A stretch of 64,000 bases of DNA from Burkholderiaceae bacterium. Its GTDB lineage: Bacteria > Pseudomonadota > Gammaproteobacteria > Burkholderiales > Burkholderiaceae_E. The DNA lies in contig JAGXFR010000028.1 of NCBI GenBank assembly GCA_024637155.1, forward strand, positions 1-64,000. Direction: 5' to 3'. The notes beneath the pieces were generated by a model that searched no databases, had not been told where the DNA came from, and saw only the letters and a list, made by a program, of their open reading frames with translations. The translations under genes and the position numbers were made by a program. This document shows, piece by piece, positions 1 through 12,630 of this stretch (position 1 is its first letter; every line of letters begins with the position of its first letter).

Positions 1-2807
<2,807 letters not shown>

Positions 2808-2896
2808 GGTGCGCCTCCCTCAGTGTTCCCCGAAACCCGTGCGCGGGTTCACTCACCACCGCCGGGGCGAATCGGCCCGCGCGAGGGCAATCGATT

Positions 2897-2902
2897 ACTA
2901 TA
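2897..2902 (-). promoter_or_regulatory. Candidate -10 element for uvrA
   Basis: On the minus strand this reads TATAGT, about 90 nt upstream of the uvrA start. On the plus strand the overlapping TACTAT (2896-2901) could serve the divergent MFS gene. No convincing -35 hexamer was found for either direction. The rest of the 143-nt divergent gap holds a small hairpin with arms AACCCG/CGGGTT near 2833-2850. Confidence 0.3.
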
Positions 2903-2950
2903 CCTGCCAGCCGTCACCGGCGCACACCCCCTTCCCCGCACGAACACCTG

Positions 2951-4174
2951 ATGTCCGAAGCCTCCCCCTCGATGACCCCGCGCGAGTTGCGCGCCAGCCT
3001 CTCGCTTGCGTCGATCTTCGCGCTGCGCATGCTGGGGCTGTTCCTGATCCTGCCGGTGTTCGCGGAGCATGCGCGCTTGCTCCCGGGCGGCGCCGACGCA
3101 ATGATGATTGGCCTGGTGCTGGGCATTTACGGACTCACGCAGGGGGTGCTCCAGCTCCCCGCGGGAATTGCCTCCGATCGATTCGGGCGCAAACCGGTGA
3201 TCGTCGTCGGACTGGTCATCTTCGCGATCGGCAGTTTCGTGGCGGCCTCGGCGACCGACATCTGGATCACCGTGATCGGTCGCGCGCTGCAGGGCGCGGG
3301 GGCGATCTCTGCGGCGGTCACCGCGCTGGTCGCCGACAGCACGCGCGAGTCGCAGCGCACCAAGGCGATGGCGATGATCGGAGGCTCGATCGCGCTGATG
3401 TTCGCCGTTTCGCTGGTCGGCGCGCCGGTGCTCTATGGCTGGATCGGCATGGGCGGGCTGTTCGCGGTCACCGGCGTGCTCGCGGTCATGGCGATCTGGG
3501 TGACCCTGCGCGTCGTTCCCGATGTGCCGCTCCCGGTCGATCATGCGCCCGACGCGCGTTCGCTGCGCCGGGTGGTGCTCGACGCAGACCTGCTGCGGCT
3601 GAACTTTGGCATCTTCTGCCTGCATGCGGTGCAGATGGCGATGTTCATCGTGATCCCGCGCTGGCTCGTCGAACGCGGCGGGCTGGCGCTCCCGGAGCAC
3701 TGGAAGGTCTACCTGCCCGTCGTGCTCGTGTCGCTGGCGCTGATGATGCCGGCGATTCGTCGCAGCGAGCGTGCCGGCACCACGCGCGGGCTCTTTCTCT
3801 TTGCGATCGCGCTGGTGCTCGCCGCGCAGGCGGGCTTCTCGACCGAACCATCCGGCCTAGTCGTTTCCGCGGTCTTGCTCACGGTATTCTTTACGGGGTT
3901 CAATATCCTCGAAGCGAGCCTCCCGTCGCTGGTGTCGAAACTGGCGCCGGTGAGCGCGAAGGGGGCCGCGATGGGGGTCTACAACACGACGCAGTCGCTG
4001 GGGTTGTTTGCAGGGGGTGCGCTGGGCGGATGGGCGATGGGGCGTTTCGGCGGACTCGCGGTGCTGGCGATCAACGCGGCGGCGCTGGGGGTGTGGCTGG
4101 TGGTCGCGGCGGGACAGCGGCGCTGGCGGGGCAGCGAGCCGGTTGCTGCCGTCGAGCCTGCTGTGCACCCGTAG
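2951..4174 (+). CDS. MFS transporter (drug/metabolite efflux type)
   Basis: Inner-membrane major facilitator superfamily protein of 407 aa, with the usual 12-helix hydrophobic pattern. The loop between helices 2 and 3 carries the family motif as SDRFGRKPVI near residue 75, and helix 5 contains a glycine-rich stretch (GGSIALMFAVSLVGAPV) resembling the antiporter motif C. There is no C-terminal cytoplasmic domain beyond a short tail. The start is ATG 2951; a longer in-frame extension from 2798 would overlap the uvrA start and encodes no recognisable sequence. An MFS gene between divergent uvrA and ssb is a common arrangement in betaproteobacteria. The substrate cannot be deduced. Confidence 0.9.
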   Translation: MSEASPSMTPRELRASLSLASIFALRMLGLFLILPVFAEHARLLPGGADAMMIGLVLGIYGLTQGVLQLPAGIASDRFGRKPVIVVGLVIFAIGSFVAASATDIWITVIGRALQGAGAISAAVTALVADSTRESQRTKAMAMIGGSIALMFAVSLVGAPVLYGWIGMGGLFAVTGVLAVMAIWVTLRVVPDVPLPVDHAPDARSLRRVVLDADLLRLNFGIFCLHAVQMAMFIVIPRWLVERGGLALPEHWKVYLPVVLVSLALMMPAIRRSERAGTTRGLFLFAIALVLAAQAGFSTEPSGLVVSAVLLTVFFTGFNILEASLPSLVSKLAPVSAKGAAMGVYNTTQSLGLFAGGALGGWAMGRFGGLAVLAINAAALGVWLVVAAGQRRWRGSEPVAAVEPAVHP

Positions 4175-4216
4175 GCGGGACAGGGATCAGGGAACGAATC
4201 GCAAGGAGAAAGGCAC

Positions 4217-4702
4217 ATGGCATCGGTCAACAAAGTCATCATCGTCGGCAACCTGGGTCGCGACCCGGAAATGCGCTACATGCCCAGCGGCGGGGCGGTC
4301 TGCAACGTCTCGATCGCCACCTCGCGCAACTGGAAGGACAAGGCCAGCGGCGAACGCAAGGAGGAAACCGAGTGGCACCGGGTGGTCTTTTTCGACCGCC
4401 TCGCCGAGATCGCCGGCGAGTACCTGAAGAAGGGTCGCTCCGTCTACATCGAGGGTCGCCTGCAGACGCGCAAGTACACGGACAAGGACGGGGTCGAGAA
4501 GTACAGCACCGAAGTCATCGCGCAGGAGATGCAGATGCTCGGCGGGCGTGAAGGCGGCGGGGACGACCACGAGCGCGCTCCCGCGCAGGAACGCAGCGGT
4601 GGCGGGCACGGGCGCAGCGCACCCGCAGCCGGCTCGGGCAGCTCGGGCGGGAAGACCGCCTCGACCGAGTTCGACAAGCTCGACGACGACATCCCGTTCT
4701 GA
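4217..4702 (+). CDS. ssb: Single-stranded DNA-binding protein
   Basis: SSB of 161 aa, which coats single-stranded DNA in replication, recombination and repair. The OB fold spans about residues 1-112 (start [36 protein letters not shown]). A Gly/Ser/Ala-rich linker follows, and the acidic tip DDDIPF, the docking peptide for SSB-partner proteins, is intact. The start is supported by AAGGAGAAAGGCAC just upstream. It lies 42 nt after the MFS gene and close to uvrA, a classical repair-gene pairing. A strong GC-rich hairpin follows the stop codon. Confidence 0.98.
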   Translation: MASVNKVIIVGNLGRDPEMRYMPSGGAVCNVSIATSRNWKDKASGERKEETEWHRVVFFDRLAEIAGEYLKKGRSVYIEGRLQTRKYTDKDGVEKYSTEVIAQEMQMLGGREGGGDDHERAPAQERSGGGHGRSAPAAGSGSSGGKTASTEFDKLDDDIPF

Positions 4703-4715
4703 GACAGGGCTTCGC

Positions 4716-4740
4716 GCGTCGCCGGCCCTCCCGGCGACGC
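4716..4740 (+). terminator. GC-rich hairpin after ssb, probable terminator
   Basis: Perfect 10-bp stem GCGTCGCCGG/CCGGCGACGC with a 5-nt loop, 14 nt after the ssb stop. There is no U-tract, so intrinsic termination is uncertain. An mRNA 3'-end stabilising role is the alternative. Confidence 0.5.
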
Positions 4741-4880
4741 CCCGCGCAGCATCGCCTGCGAGCCGGCGCACGCTCCGGCGCCTGCGCGGCGCCGCGCTCC
4801 CTTGTGGCGCCCCCGGACGAACCCGGAAACGATGCCCCCGACGGCACGCGGATTTCCCGCGTAGCCTGCCCCTTTTCGCT

Positions 4881-4886
4881 TATAAT
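4881..4886 (+). promoter_or_regulatory. Consensus -10 TATAAT upstream of the fmdB-like gene
   Basis: A perfect TATAAT sits 45 nt before the ATG at 4931 in otherwise very GC-rich DNA. No good -35 hexamer lies 16-18 nt upstream. It probably drives the FmdB-DUF502-aspS run. The rest of the 228-nt gap after ssb shows only the hairpin at 4716-4740. Confidence 0.55.
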
Positions 4887-4930
4887 TCAAGGTTTTCCAT
4901 CACTTTCGCGCGCGAGCGCCGGAATGCACC

Positions 4931-5221
4931 ATGCCGATCTACGTCTATCGATGCGACGATTGCGGCTTCGACCACGAAGCGCTGCAAAAACTCTCTGCCC
5001 CGTTGCTGCGCACCTGCCCGCAGTGCGGCAAAGACGCACTGAGCAAGCAGGTGAGCGCGGCTGCCTTCCAGCTCAAAGGCAACGGCTGGTACGCCACCGA
5101 CTTCCGCGGCGCAGGCAAGCCGGCCGCAGCGAATACCGGTGAGGCCGCGGCTTCGCCGTGTGCGGCCTGCCCGGCCGCCGCAGCCGCTGGCGGAGGCGCG
5201 GCCAGCTGCGGGACCGACTGA
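4931..5221 (+). CDS. FmdB/CxxC_CxxC-type zinc-ribbon protein
   Basis: Small protein of 96 aa. The N-terminal 45 residues form a four-cysteine zinc ribbon (YRCDDCGFDHE and LRTCPQCGKDAL), matching the FmdB family of putative regulatory proteins. A conserved FQLKGNGWYATDF segment follows. The Ala/Gly-rich tail contains three further cysteines (CAAC and a terminal SCGTD). The molecular role of the family is not established. It is typically found next to a DUF502 gene and aspS in betaproteobacteria, as here, and is probably cotranscribed with them. Confidence 0.88.
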   Translation: MPIYVYRCDDCGFDHEALQKLSAPLLRTCPQCGKDALSKQVSAAAFQLKGNGWYATDFRGAGKPAAANTGEAAASPCAACPAAAAAGGGAASCGTD

Positions 5222-5258
5222 GATCGTGGACGATCGCCCCTTTCGCGGTGAGGCCGAC

Positions 5259-5912
5259 ATGAACCAGGAACGCCCGACGCTGCGCGCCTACTTCGTCACC
5301 GGACTGCTGATCTGGGTTCCGCTGGCGATCACCATCTGGGTGCTGAGCCTGATCGTGGGGATGATGGACCACAGCCTGGCCTGGCTGCCGGATCGGTGGC
5401 AGTCCAAGGCCCTCCTGGGGATGGAAGTGCCGGGTCTGGGCGTGGTGCTTACCGTCGTGGTCGTCTTTGTCACCGGATTGCTCGCCACCAACTTCGTCGG
5501 GGCGGGCCTGATTCGCGTGTGGGAGCGTCTGCTGCAGCGCATCCCCATCGTGCGCACCATCTACTCGAGCGTGAAGCAGGTCAGCGACACGCTCTTCTCG
5601 ACCGGCGGGCAGGCGTTCCGCCAGGCGGTGCTGGTCCAGTATCCGCGCTCCGGGTCCTGGACGATCGCCTTTCAGACGGGTACCCCGGTTCCGGAAATCC
5701 TGGCGAAGGTTTCGCCCCACATGATTTCCGTCTACGTCCCGACGACGCCCAACCCGACCTCGGGTTTCTTCCTGATGATGCCGCGCAGCGATGTGATCGA
5801 GCTCTCGATGAGTGTGGACGAGGCGCTCAAGTACGTGATCTCGATGGGGGTGGTCGGGCCGGGCGTCCCGGCCGGCGCTGCCGAAGCGAACCGGACACAA
5901 CGGAAAGACTGA
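5259..5912 (+). CDS. DUF502 family membrane protein
   Basis: Integral membrane protein of 217 aa. Two hydrophobic segments occupy about residues 10-35 and 55-82; the soluble C-terminal part contains the conserved [23 protein letters not shown] and [13 protein letters not shown] patches of the DUF502 family. Function is unknown. ATG 5259 was chosen because family members begin close to this point; an in-frame GTG at 5226 would add 11 residues. It lies 37 nt after the FmdB gene and 73 nt before aspS. Confidence 0.88.
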   Translation: MNQERPTLRAYFVTGLLIWVPLAITIWVLSLIVGMMDHSLAWLPDRWQSKALLGMEVPGLGVVLTVVVVFVTGLLATNFVGAGLIRVWERLLQRIPIVRTIYSSVKQVSDTLFSTGGQAFRQAVLVQYPRSGSWTIAFQTGTPVPEILAKVSPHMISVYVPTTPNPTSGFFLMMPRSDVIELSMSVDEALKYVISMGVVGPGVPAGAAEANRTQRKD

Positions 5913-5985
5913 ATCCAGCGCGCGGCTCGTTGCCCGGGGAGAACTCCCGGCGAGCGGCCGCAGACCTTTGGGAGAATCGATCATC

Positions 5986-7782
5986 ATGCGCACTTGCTAC
6001 ACCGGGATGCTCTCGGCCGAGCACCTCGACCAGACCGTCAACCTCTTCGGATGGGTCCAGCGCCGGCGCGATCATGGTGGGGTGATCTTCATCGACCTGC
6101 GCGACCGGGAAGGGCTGGCGCAGATCGTCTGCGACCCGGACCGCGCGGAAACTTTTGCCGTGGCCGAGCGGTTGCGCAACGAGTTCTGCGTGCGGGTGCG
6201 CGGCCGCGTGAGGCGCCGTCCGGAAGGCACGGTGAACGCGAACCTCAAGAGCGGTGCGGTCGAGGTGCTGTGCGAGGAGATCGAGATCCTCAATCCGTCG
6301 GTGACGCCGCCCTTTCAGCTCGACGACGACAATCTTTCCGAGACCACCCGGCTCACGCATCGCGTGCTGGACCTGCGACGCCCGCAGATGCAGCGCAACA
6401 TGATGCTGCGCTACCGGGTGACGATGGCCGTGCGTCGCTATTTCGATGCGCACGGCTTCGTCGACATCGAGACGCCGATGCTCACCAAGTCGACTCCGGA
6501 GGGAGCGCGCGACTACCTCGTGCCCTCACGGGTCAACGCGGGGCAGTTCTTCGCGCTGCCGCAGTCGCCGCAGCTCTTCAAGCAGCTGCTGATGGTGGCC
6601 GGGTTCGACCGCTACTACCAGATCACCAAGTGCTTCCGCGACGAGGACCTGCGCTCGGATCGCCAGCCCGAGTTCACGCAGATCGACTGCGAGACCTCGT
6701 TTCTCGGCGAGGTGGAAATCCGCGCCATCTTCGAAGACATGATTCGCACGGTCTTCTCTCAGGTGCAGGACGTCGATCTGCCGCAGCCCTTTCCGTCGAT
6801 GACCTACGGTGAGGCGATGCGGCGCTTCGGTTCCGACAAGCCCGATCTGCGCGTGAAGCTGGAGTTTGCCGACCTGACCGACGTGATGCACGACGTCGAG
6901 TTCAAGGTGTTCGCGGCGGCCGCGGCGCTTGCCGACGGCCGGGTCGTGGGCCTGTGCATCCCCGGCGGCGCCCAGATGAGCCGCAGCGAGATCGACGCGT
7001 ACGCGGAGTTCGTCGCGATCTACGGCGCCCGCGGGCTGGCGTACATCAAGGTGAACGAAGCCGCGAAAGGGCGCGAGGGGCTGCAGTCGCCGATCGTCAA
7101 GAACCTCCACGACGCGGCGCTCGCGGCGATCGTCGAGCGCACGGGTGCGCGTGACGGCGACCTGATTTTCTTCGGGGCCGACCGTGCCAAGGTGGTGAAC
7201 GACGCCATCGGCGCGCTGCGTGGCCGCATCGGACTCTCCGACTTCGGTCGCCGCAGCGGATTGTTCGAAGCTGGCTGGAAACCGCTGTGGGTGACCGATT
7301 TCCCGATGTTCGAATACGATGAGGCAGACTCGCGCTGGGTGGCGTGCCACCATCCGTTCACGGCGCCCAAGGACGGCCACGAGGATTTCCTGGGCACCGA
7401 TCCTGGCAAGTGTCTCGCCAAGGCCTACGACATGGTGCTCAACGGCTGGGAGATCGGCGGCGGATCGGTTCGGATACATCGTGAGGAAGTGCAGAGCAAG
7501 GTGTTCCGCGCACTCGCCATCGGCCCCGAGGAGGCGCAGCTGAAATTCGGATTCCTGCTCGACGCGCTGCAGTACGGAGCGCCGCCGCACGGGGGCATCG
7601 CCTTCGGGCTGGATCGGATCGTCACGATGATGGCCGGCGCCGATTCGATCCGTGACGTGATTGCGTTCCCGAAGACGCAGCGTGCGCAGTGCCTGTTGAC
7701 GCAGGCGCCATCCGGGGTCGACGAGAAGCAGTTGCGCGAGTTGCACATCCGGCTGCGCAAGGTGGAGCCGCAGGCGGGCTGA
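5986..7782 (+). CDS. aspS: Aspartyl-tRNA synthetase
   Basis: Class IIb aminoacyl-tRNA synthetase of 598 aa that charges tRNA-Asp; the bacterial type may also charge tRNA-Asn if the strain lacks AsnRS. The N-terminal OB-fold anticodon-binding domain ([20 protein letters not shown]) spans about residues 15-110. Motif 2 is [16 protein letters not shown] and motif 3 is [13 protein letters not shown] near the C-terminus. The bacterial GAD insertion domain lies about residues 290-420. The start is ATG 5986, giving MRTCYTGML; an upstream in-frame TTG at 5968 is less likely because TTTGGGAGAATC resembles the Shine-Dalgarno region. Confidence 0.98.
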   Translation: MRTCYTGMLSAEHLDQTVNLFGWVQRRRDHGGVIFIDLRDREGLAQIVCDPDRAETFAVAERLRNEFCVRVRGRVRRRPEGTVNANLKSGAVEVLCEEIEILNPSVTPPFQLDDDNLSETTRLTHRVLDLRRPQMQRNMMLRYRVTMAVRRYFDAHGFVDIETPMLTKSTPEGARDYLVPSRVNAGQFFALPQSPQLFKQLLMVAGFDRYYQITKCFRDEDLRSDRQPEFTQIDCETSFLGEVEIRAIFEDMIRTVFSQVQDVDLPQPFPSMTYGEAMRRFGSDKPDLRVKLEFADLTDVMHDVEFKVFAAAAALADGRVVGLCIPGGAQMSRSEIDAYAEFVAIYGARGLAYIKVNEAAKGREGLQSPIVKNLHDAALAAIVERTGARDGDLIFFGADRAKVVNDAIGALRGRIGLSDFGRRSGLFEAGWKPLWVTDFPMFEYDEADSRWVACHHPFTAPKDGHEDFLGTDPGKCLAKAYDMVLNGWEIGGGSVRIHREEVQSKVFRALAIGPEEAQLKFGFLLDALQYGAPPHGGIAFGLDRIVTMMAGADSIRDVIAFPKTQRAQCLLTQAPSGVDEKQLRELHIRLRKVEPQAG

Positions 7783-7791
7783 GGCGCGGTG

Positions 7792-7812
7792 ATGCCCGGT
7801 GCCGCCGGGCAT
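7792..7812 (+). terminator. Hairpin between aspS and nudB
   Basis: Perfect 8-bp stem ATGCCCGG/CCGGGCAT with a 5-nt loop, immediately after the aspS stop. With no U-tract it is more likely an mRNA processing or partial-termination hairpin than a full terminator. It argues against starting nudB at GTG 7789, which lies at its foot. Confidence 0.35.
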
Positions 7813-7827
7813 GGAGAGTGGGGGGCC

Positions 7828-8322
7828 ATGGAACAGAGCGCGAGGCAGCCGGAACACCGGTACAAGATTCCCGAGTCCGTGCTGGTCGTGATCCATACCC
7901 TCGACCTGCAGGTGCTGCTGCTCGAACGCGCGGATCATCCGGGGTTCTGGCAGTCGGTTACCGGCAGCCGTGTGAGCCCCGACGAGCCGCTGGCGCAGAC
8001 CTGCTGGCGCGAAGTGGGCGAAGAAACCGGACTCGATGCGCGCGCCGGTGCGCTCTCGGACTGGCAGCTCGAGAACGAGTTCGAGATCTACGCGCACTGG
8101 CGCGAGCGCTACTCGCCCGGCGTGACGCGCAATATCGAGCATGTCTTCGGGCTGCTGCTCCCCGCGCCGGTTCCCGTGCGCATCGCCGCGCGCGAGCACC
8201 TGCGTTCATTGTGGCTGCCGTGGCGCGAAGCGGCGGAGCGCTGTTTTTCCTGGAGCAACGTAGAGGCCATCCGGCAGCTGCCGCAGCGCACGCCGGCGCC
8301 TGTGCCGCCGCCCGGGGCTTGA
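7828..8322 (+). CDS. nudB: NudB-like Nudix hydrolase (dihydroneopterin triphosphate diphosphatase)
   Basis: Nudix hydrolase of 164 aa. NudB removes pyrophosphate from dihydroneopterin triphosphate early in folate synthesis. The Nudix helix reads REVGEETGL after GSRVSPDE, with one extra residue in the first spacer compared with the classical GX5E pattern. FWQSVTGS and the early YKIPESVLVVIHT segment are typical of NudB. The start is ATG 7828, preceded by GGAGAGTGGGG. An aspS-nudB-phosphatase order is common in betaproteobacteria. The substrate is inferred from family and context only. Confidence 0.85.
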   Translation: MEQSARQPEHRYKIPESVLVVIHTLDLQVLLLERADHPGFWQSVTGSRVSPDEPLAQTCWREVGEETGLDARAGALSDWQLENEFEIYAHWRERYSPGVTRNIEHVFGLLLPAPVPVRIAAREHLRSLWLPWREAAERCFSWSNVEAIRQLPQRTPAPVPPPGA

Positions 8323-8332
8323 GGCGCGCGTG

Positions 8333-9250
8333 ATGAAAGCGAACACCAAGCTGCGCGTCGCCACCTACAACATTCATAAAGGGGTGCTGCGCGACTTCCT
8401 GGGTGTGCGCAGGATCTCCCGGATTCACGACCTGCGCGCGCGGCTCCATGAACTCGACGCGGATCTGATCCTGCTCCAGGAGGTGCAGGGACGCAACGAG
8501 CGTCATGTGCGCAGCATCGACGCCTGGCCTGCGGAGCCGCAGGACGTGTTTCTCTCGCGCACGCCGGCGCTCAAGCGGATCTTCGAGACGGCTTACGGCA
8601 GCAGCGCCCAATACCTGCACGGCCACCACGGCAACGCGCTGCTGTCGCGTTTCCCGATCGTGCGCCAGGAGCATCGTGACGTCTCCGATCACGTGCTCGA
8701 GAAGCGCGGCGTGCTGCATTGCGTGCTCTCGGTCGCCGGAATCGAGGTGCACTGCTTTATCGTGCACTTCGGTCTGCTCGCGCGCAGCCGAATGCGCCAG
8801 ACCGAGGCCCTGATCGACTGGATCGGCCGTGCCGTTCCGCCCCAGGCACCGCTGATCATCGGCGGGGACTTCAACGACTGGCGCAACCGGCTCTCGAACC
8901 TGCTGCACGACGAGCTCGGCGTTGCCGAGGTGTTCGACGCAGCGAAGCCCGCGCTGCGCACCACGCGCCGGGTGGTCTATTACGTGCGCGACCGGCTCGA
9001 GAAGATGGGGATGACGCTGCAGGAAGAGCCCGCCTGGATCGCGCGTCGCGTGCGTTCGGCGCGGACCTATCCGGCGATCGCGCCATGGTTGCGCATGGAC
9101 CGGATCTACCAGCGGGGCTTCGTGGTGCAGGACGCCCGCGTGTTGCGCGGGCCGGAATGGGCGCGGCTCTCGGACCACAGCCCGCTGGTCGCCGATCTGG
9201 TCGTGGGGACCCCGCACAGGCGAGGCCGCAAGCCGACGAAACAGGGCTGA
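8333..9250 (+). CDS. Endonuclease/exonuclease/phosphatase (EEP) family protein, YbhP-like
   Basis: EEP-fold metal-dependent phosphodiesterase of 305 aa. Hallmarks in order are ATYNIHKG (Asn metal ligand), ILLQEVQG (Glu), HGNALLSR, GGDFNDW (Asp/Asn) and the terminal SDHSPLVADL (Asp-His pair). There is no signal peptide or membrane segment. It lies 4 nt upstream of a clsB-like cardiolipin synthase, the same pairing as ybhP-clsB in E. coli, suggesting a shared role in lipid or membrane metabolism; the substrate is unknown. The start is ATG 8333, with GTG 8330 one codon earlier. Confidence 0.88.
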   Translation: MKANTKLRVATYNIHKGVLRDFLGVRRISRIHDLRARLHELDADLILLQEVQGRNERHVRSIDAWPAEPQDVFLSRTPALKRIFETAYGSSAQYLHGHHGNALLSRFPIVRQEHRDVSDHVLEKRGVLHCVLSVAGIEVHCFIVHFGLLARSRMRQTEALIDWIGRAVPPQAPLIIGGDFNDWRNRLSNLLHDELGVAEVFDAAKPALRTTRRVVYYVRDRLEKMGMTLQEEPAWIARRVRSARTYPAIAPWLRMDRIYQRGFVVQDARVLRGPEWARLSDHSPLVADLVVGTPHRRGRKPTKQG

Positions 9251-9254
9251 GGGG

Positions 9255-10502
9255 ATGGCCCGCAATCGCGACGTCGTGAAGGTGCCCTGGTTCGAGAGCC
9301 TCGGGCCGCGCATGAGCGACGGCAACGAGGTCCTGCTCCTCGAATCCGGGGCCGAGTATTTTCCTGCCCTGGGCGCGGCCATCGACGAAGCGGCCAAGGC
9401 GATCTTCCTGGAAACGTACATCTTCGCCGACGATGCGAGCGGTCGCGCGATCGCCGGGCGCCTGGGCGCGGCGGCGGCGCGCGGGGTGCAGGTGCACCTG
9501 ATGGTCGACGGATACGGGACCCCGTCCCTGCGCGGCGAGGTGGCCCGGCTGCTCGAGGGCGCCGGCATCGCGATCGAGACATTCCGACCCGAGCGCGGCC
9601 GCTTACTGCCCGACCGGCAGCGACTGCGGCGCATGCATCGCAAGATGGCGGTGATCGACGGCGCCACCCTCTTCGTCGGCGGCATCAACCTGCTTGACGA
9701 CTACGAGGATTCCAATCACGGCCGGCAGCAGTTTGCACGACTTGACTATGCGGTCCGGGTGCGGGGACCGGTCGTCGCGGCCGCGCATCTCGCCGCGCAG
9801 CGGCTGTGGTGGGAAACCATCCTGGTCAACCGCTCGCTGCGCAAGGTGCGGCGCAACGCGGGCGAGGCCAGCGTGCCGCTGCAGCTTCCCGAGGCGGTGC
9901 GTAGTGACGAGACCCGCGTGGGGACGATGCGTGCGATGTTCGTGCTGCGCGACAATTTTCGCTTTCGGCGCAAGATCGAGCGCTGGTACCTGCGCGCGAT
10001 TGGCCGGGCGCATCACGAAATCCTGATTGCCAATGCCTACTTCTTTCCCGGGGTGCGATTTCGGCGGGCGCTGGTGCTCGCCGTGGGGCGCGGGGTGCGC
10101 GTGCGGATACTGTTGCAGGGTCGCGCCGAATACCGGCTGCAGCATTATGCGTCGCAGTCGCTCTACGACGAGTTGCTGCGCGCCGGGGTGGAGATCATCG
10201 AGTACCGCAAGTGCTTTCTCCACGCCAAGGCGGCGGTGATCGACGACGAGGCGACGGTGGGTTCGTCGAACATCGATCCCTTCTCGCTGCTGCTCGCGCG
10301 TGAAGCGAACGTGGTGGTGCGCAACGCAGCATTCGCCGCCGATCTGCGTGCGCGACTGGACACCGCCATCCTGGATGGCGGCGTCCCGGTTGAACTCGTC
10401 CACCATCGTCGCCGCCCGTGGCCGATCCGCATCCTCAACTGGTTCGCGTTCGCGATCCTGCGCATCGGTGTGTCGCTCAGCGGTGTGTCGGGGCGCTACT
10501 GA
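9255..10502 (+). CDS. clsB: Cardiolipin synthase, ClsB-like phospholipase D family
   Basis: Phospholipase D superfamily protein of 415 aa. It has both catalytic HKD motifs: MHRKMAVIDGATLFVGGIN near residue 127 and FLHAKAAVIDDEATVGSSN near 323. ClsB-type enzymes make cardiolipin from phosphatidylglycerol and a second phospholipid at the inner membrane. Unlike ClsA, no N-terminal transmembrane pair is seen; a hydrophobic stretch near the C-terminus (LNWFAFAILRIGVSL) may anchor it. It overlaps nothing and starts 4 nt after the EEP gene, so the two are almost certainly cotranscribed. Confidence 0.92.
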   Translation: MARNRDVVKVPWFESLGPRMSDGNEVLLLESGAEYFPALGAAIDEAAKAIFLETYIFADDASGRAIAGRLGAAAARGVQVHLMVDGYGTPSLRGEVARLLEGAGIAIETFRPERGRLLPDRQRLRRMHRKMAVIDGATLFVGGINLLDDYEDSNHGRQQFARLDYAVRVRGPVVAAAHLAAQRLWWETILVNRSLRKVRRNAGEASVPLQLPEAVRSDETRVGTMRAMFVLRDNFRFRRKIERWYLRAIGRAHHEILIANAYFFPGVRFRRALVLAVGRGVRVRILLQGRAEYRLQHYASQSLYDELLRAGVEIIEYRKCFLHAKAAVIDDEATVGSSNIDPFSLLLAREANVVVRNAAFAADLRARLDTAILDGGVPVELVHHRRRPWPIRILNWFAFAILRIGVSLSGVSGRY

Positions 10503-10511
10503 GGGCATGTC

Positions 10512-11351
10512 GTGCGCCTGTTAGGAATCGGTTTTCATCCCGCACCGTCGTCGCGACGGCCGATTCAGATCGCGTACGCTTCGCCGACCGCCGCCGGGGC
10601 GCGCCTCGACGGTTTCGAGGAATGCATGCAACTGCAGCGCTTCGAGTCGATGCTCACGCGACCGGGTCCGTGGCTGGGCGTGTTCGATTTCCCGTTCGGG
10701 CTCGCGCGCGAACTCGTCGCGGCGCGCGCGTGGCCGCTGCACTGGGACGAACTCGCCGCGCATCTCGCCAGCCTCGATGCGGCCGAGCTTCGCGCCGCGT
10801 TGCGGGCGTTCTGCGCGGTGCGGCCGCGGCGCAGTCGTCTGGTGTTGCGTGTCACCGAGCGCGCGGCCGGGGCGCCGGCGATGATGGGCCGCAAAGGAGA
10901 GCCGCTGGCGCTGCGCTTCCACGCCGGGGCCCCGCTGCTGGGCCGCGCCAACCTGACGATTCCGGGGATCCGCGCGGGCGACCCGTTGCGCATCGCGCTC
11001 GAGGGCAGCCCGGCGCTGCTGGCGGCGAGTGTCACGCGCGGGGTGTGGCGCAGCGGTGTGCGCCGCGGCCGGGGCGACGTGCGCGAGCTCGAGCGCGAGC
11101 GCCTGGTCGACGCGCTCGAGCGCGGTCACACGGCGTTGGGCGTGCGCATCCGGATGGCTCGCGCCGAGCGCGCGGCAGTCGTCGCCGACGATCGGGGCGA
11201 ACGGCTCGCGGCGCTGCTGTGCGTCGCCCAGGCAGCCTGGGCGGCGCCACGAACGGACTTCGGTCTCGCGGCGGCGATCGATCCGCTCGAGGGCTGGATC
11301 GTCCCCGCGCATTTGCCGCCCGCCGGGGGGCGTCCTAAAATGGTCCGTTGA
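10512..11351 (+). CDS. DUF429 domain protein
   Basis: Predicted cytoplasmic protein of 279 aa. It resembles the DUF429 family: an early GIGFHPAPSSRR segment, GVFDFPFGL near residue 57, and a conserved RVTERAAG region. Family members have a RNase H-like fold without an assigned reaction. It starts at GTG 10512, 9 nt after clsB, so it is likely the last gene of that operon. Its last codons reach 11351, only 19 nt before ald. Function unknown. Confidence 0.75.
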   Translation: MRLLGIGFHPAPSSRRPIQIAYASPTAAGARLDGFEECMQLQRFESMLTRPGPWLGVFDFPFGLARELVAARAWPLHWDELAAHLASLDAAELRAALRAFCAVRPRRSRLVLRVTERAAGAPAMMGRKGEPLALRFHAGAPLLGRANLTIPGIRAGDPLRIALEGSPALLAASVTRGVWRSGVRRGRGDVRELERERLVDALERGHTALGVRIRMARAERAAVVADDRGERLAALLCVAQAAWAAPRTDFGLAAAIDPLEGWIVPAHLPPAGGRPKMVR

Positions 11352-11370
11352 CCATTAAGGAGCAGTGAAA

Positions 11371-12486
<1,116 letters not shown>

Positions 12487-12510
12487 ATTGTCGGCACAGG
12501 GGTTGCGTGG

Positions 12511-12533
12511 ATCCGCCCGGATCCGGGGCGGAT
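12511..12533 (+). terminator. Hairpin after ald
   Basis: Perfect 8-bp stem ATCCGCCC/GGGCGGAT with a 7-nt loop. It could terminate or attenuate ald transcription before the aminotransferase gene. No U-tract follows. A second small hairpin, arms GGAGGA/TCCTCC, lies closer to the aminotransferase start (12594-12608). Confidence 0.4.
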
Positions 12534-12630
12534 TCCTGAATCCCGGATTTTCGGTCGAGGGACCCATCCCGGGTTACTCGACCACCCCCCGCGGAGGAGC
12601 CTCCTCCTGCGCACCGTTGAGGATGCAACG

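Noticed and set aside
2808-2950. LexA/SOS box for uvrA
   Set aside because: No CTGT-N8-ACAG or close variant was found in the divergent gap.
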